From Azolla caroliniana (Eukaryota; Polypodiophyta): a DNA stretch of 64,000 bases. Positions 63,068-64,000 of this stretch are shown here, piece after piece. The notes under the pieces are model-generated. The model ran no database searches, had not been told where the DNA came from, and worked only from the letters and a program-made list of their open reading frames with translations. Within the stretch, counting starts at the first letter, position 1; every line of letters begins with the position of its first letter. Location: contig JBHGNT010000016.1 in assembly GCA_043228905.1 (NCBI GenBank), positions 14,756,001 through 14,820,000 of the forward strand, given 5' to 3'. The position numbers and the translations under genes are program-made.

Positions 63068-64000
63068 ATTGTGGACCGGGTTTGTCCGAATACTTTTGGT
63101 AGAAATCAGCAAGAAGATCCTTTGGCGACATGCTCGACGGGTTCCCAAGTAAGTTCACTCGGACTATAGCCAAGCCAATCGACCAAATAATAAAGTTTGT
63201 TGTGAACAAACTTGGAGTCGAGGACAGCAGCAACTTCATACTCTGGGCCGGTGTCCAACTCAAGCGGGGGCGGCGGTGGTGTACACGATCGGGAATAGTG
63301 TTGGCCTGATAAGGTTCGAGAAGAGAACTATGGAAGACTGGATGTATCTGAAGGTGCGGAGGAAGATCAAGGCGGAACGTGACATCATTAATCTTGCCGG
63401 TAATACGGAAAGGACCGAGTCATTGATAATCCAATTTGTTGCACGATCGAGTTGTCTTGATGTGACGACGTAAGATCCATACTCGATCTCTGATGGCAAA
63501 AGAGGAGGGAATCCGATGACGATCTTCATAAGTCTTCTGAGTGTGTTGAGCATGACGAAGATGAATAGATAGATCCGTCTGAATCTTGCGTAGCCTCTCC
63601 AGATGATCCTCGGCAAGAGGATTGGTAGGTAGCTCCAGAGTGTCGATCACAGACCAGCGAGGATGAGAACCAATATAAGCATAAAATGGCAAGACCCAAG
63701 TCGAGGAGTGAATATTTTTGTTATACGCAAACTCCGCAAAGTGGAGAATATCAGCCCAATCGTCTTGTTGATAACTCAGAAAACACCGAAGATATTGTTC
63801 CAGTGTTTGATTCATTCGTTCCGCTTGCCTATCGGTTTGGGGATGGTAGTTAGAGGAGAGGTTGCAAGAGACCTTGAGCATCTTGAAGAGATGCTTCCAA
63901 AATTTGGAGACGAATTGAGGTCCTCAGTCACTCATGATACTGTCTCGGAGGCCATGATACCAAAATACCTCACGCATGACAAGGGTTGCAGTTTCCTCAC
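63068..64000 (-). pseudogene. int: Element I integrase C-terminal half and chromodomain
   Basis: Enters from beyond the window on minus. Core end: SD-GPQFVSKFW with a TGA at 63924-63926, HPQTDRQAERMNQTLEQYLR (catalytic Glu), FAEFAYNKNIHSST. Then comes the C-terminal domain DRVWILRRHIKTTR, a TGA at 63418-63420, [20 protein letters not shown] and [14 protein letters not shown] frameshift near 63260 leads to a chromodomain ([35 protein letters not shown]) at about 63130-63245. Chromodomains mark plant chromoviruses and are thought to guide insertion to marked chromatin. Confidence 0.9.

Larger units (their letters stand above)
57998..64000 (-). mobile_element. Chromodomain Ty3/gypsy element I (minus), incomplete at window end; carries LINE H
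   Basis: The 3' LTR on minus runs from 63025 (TGTCATGATATGG) to 57998 (TTCTTGACA) but is split by LINE H. The ends TGTCA/TGACA are perfect inverted repeats. A purine tract (GGGGGGGATAG) and integrase with chromodomain precede it at 63026-64000, reading in from beyond the window. It is inserted in J gag; CTGAT at 57993-57997 would be one copy of the target duplication. Confidence 0.85.

Overview
The window is a transposon graveyard of a large eukaryotic, almost certainly plant, nuclear genome. It holds no intact host gene. The signs are plant-type Ty1/copia and chromodomain Ty3/gypsy retrotransposons primed by initiator-Met tRNA (TGGTATCAGAGC next to the LTRs), a LINE, tRNA-like repeats and a fragment of a plant L-type lectin. 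The exact clade cannot be read from the sequence. The LINE ORF1 type and one unusual gypsy lineage make a seed-free plant (fern or lycophyte) thinkable, but that is a guess.

Left part (1-25 kb). A composite tRNA-like repeat (1-740) precedes an old copia integrase remnant. Copia element A (994-11672, TSD ACTTG) is inserted in that remnant. Element B (5045-10374, TSD ACAAC) is inserted in the pol gene of A. Then follow chimeric copia debris, a minus-strand LTR/gag remnant (O) beside a ~105-bp tandem repeat (14240-15210), a 3' LTR (N), the lectin fragment (17420-17702, minus), an LTR-like block (P), a C-type copia remnant (L) cut by a solo LTR with TSD AAAAG, and a minus-strand copia pol remnant (K).

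Right part (25-64 kb). One decayed copia element, X, runs from about 25.1 kb to beyond 54 kb and is split by successive insertions that target-site duplications resolve exactly. Element E (26396-33356, CATTC) has element D (26655-32011, TGATC) in its 5' LTR. Element C is at 34214-39760 (AGGAC). Gypsy G is at 41489-53532 (GAGGA, minus) with gypsy F (42020-47210, ACGC) in its integrase. Minus copia J starts at 54089, inside the 3' LTR of X. Chromovirus I (57998 to beyond the window end) lies in the gag of J, and LINE H (~58150-62659) lies in an LTR of I. The deepest chain is X > J > I > H.

LTR divergence counted by eye agrees with the nesting: about 0.7% for B, about 1% for D, 2% for C, 4% for A and 5-6% for E. 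All coding units are retroelement proteins (gag, aspartic protease, integrase, reverse transcriptase, RNase H, LINE endonuclease/RT). Most are broken by TAG/TGA stops and frameshifts. D comes closest to intact, with a single stop. The most unusual items are the inverted rather than direct termini of G, the atypical gag-less gypsy F with an inverted hairpin loop between its two LTRs, a conserved hairpin around the polypurine tract of several copia elements with a basic C-terminal extension after RNase H, and a duplicated composite tRNA-like repeat.
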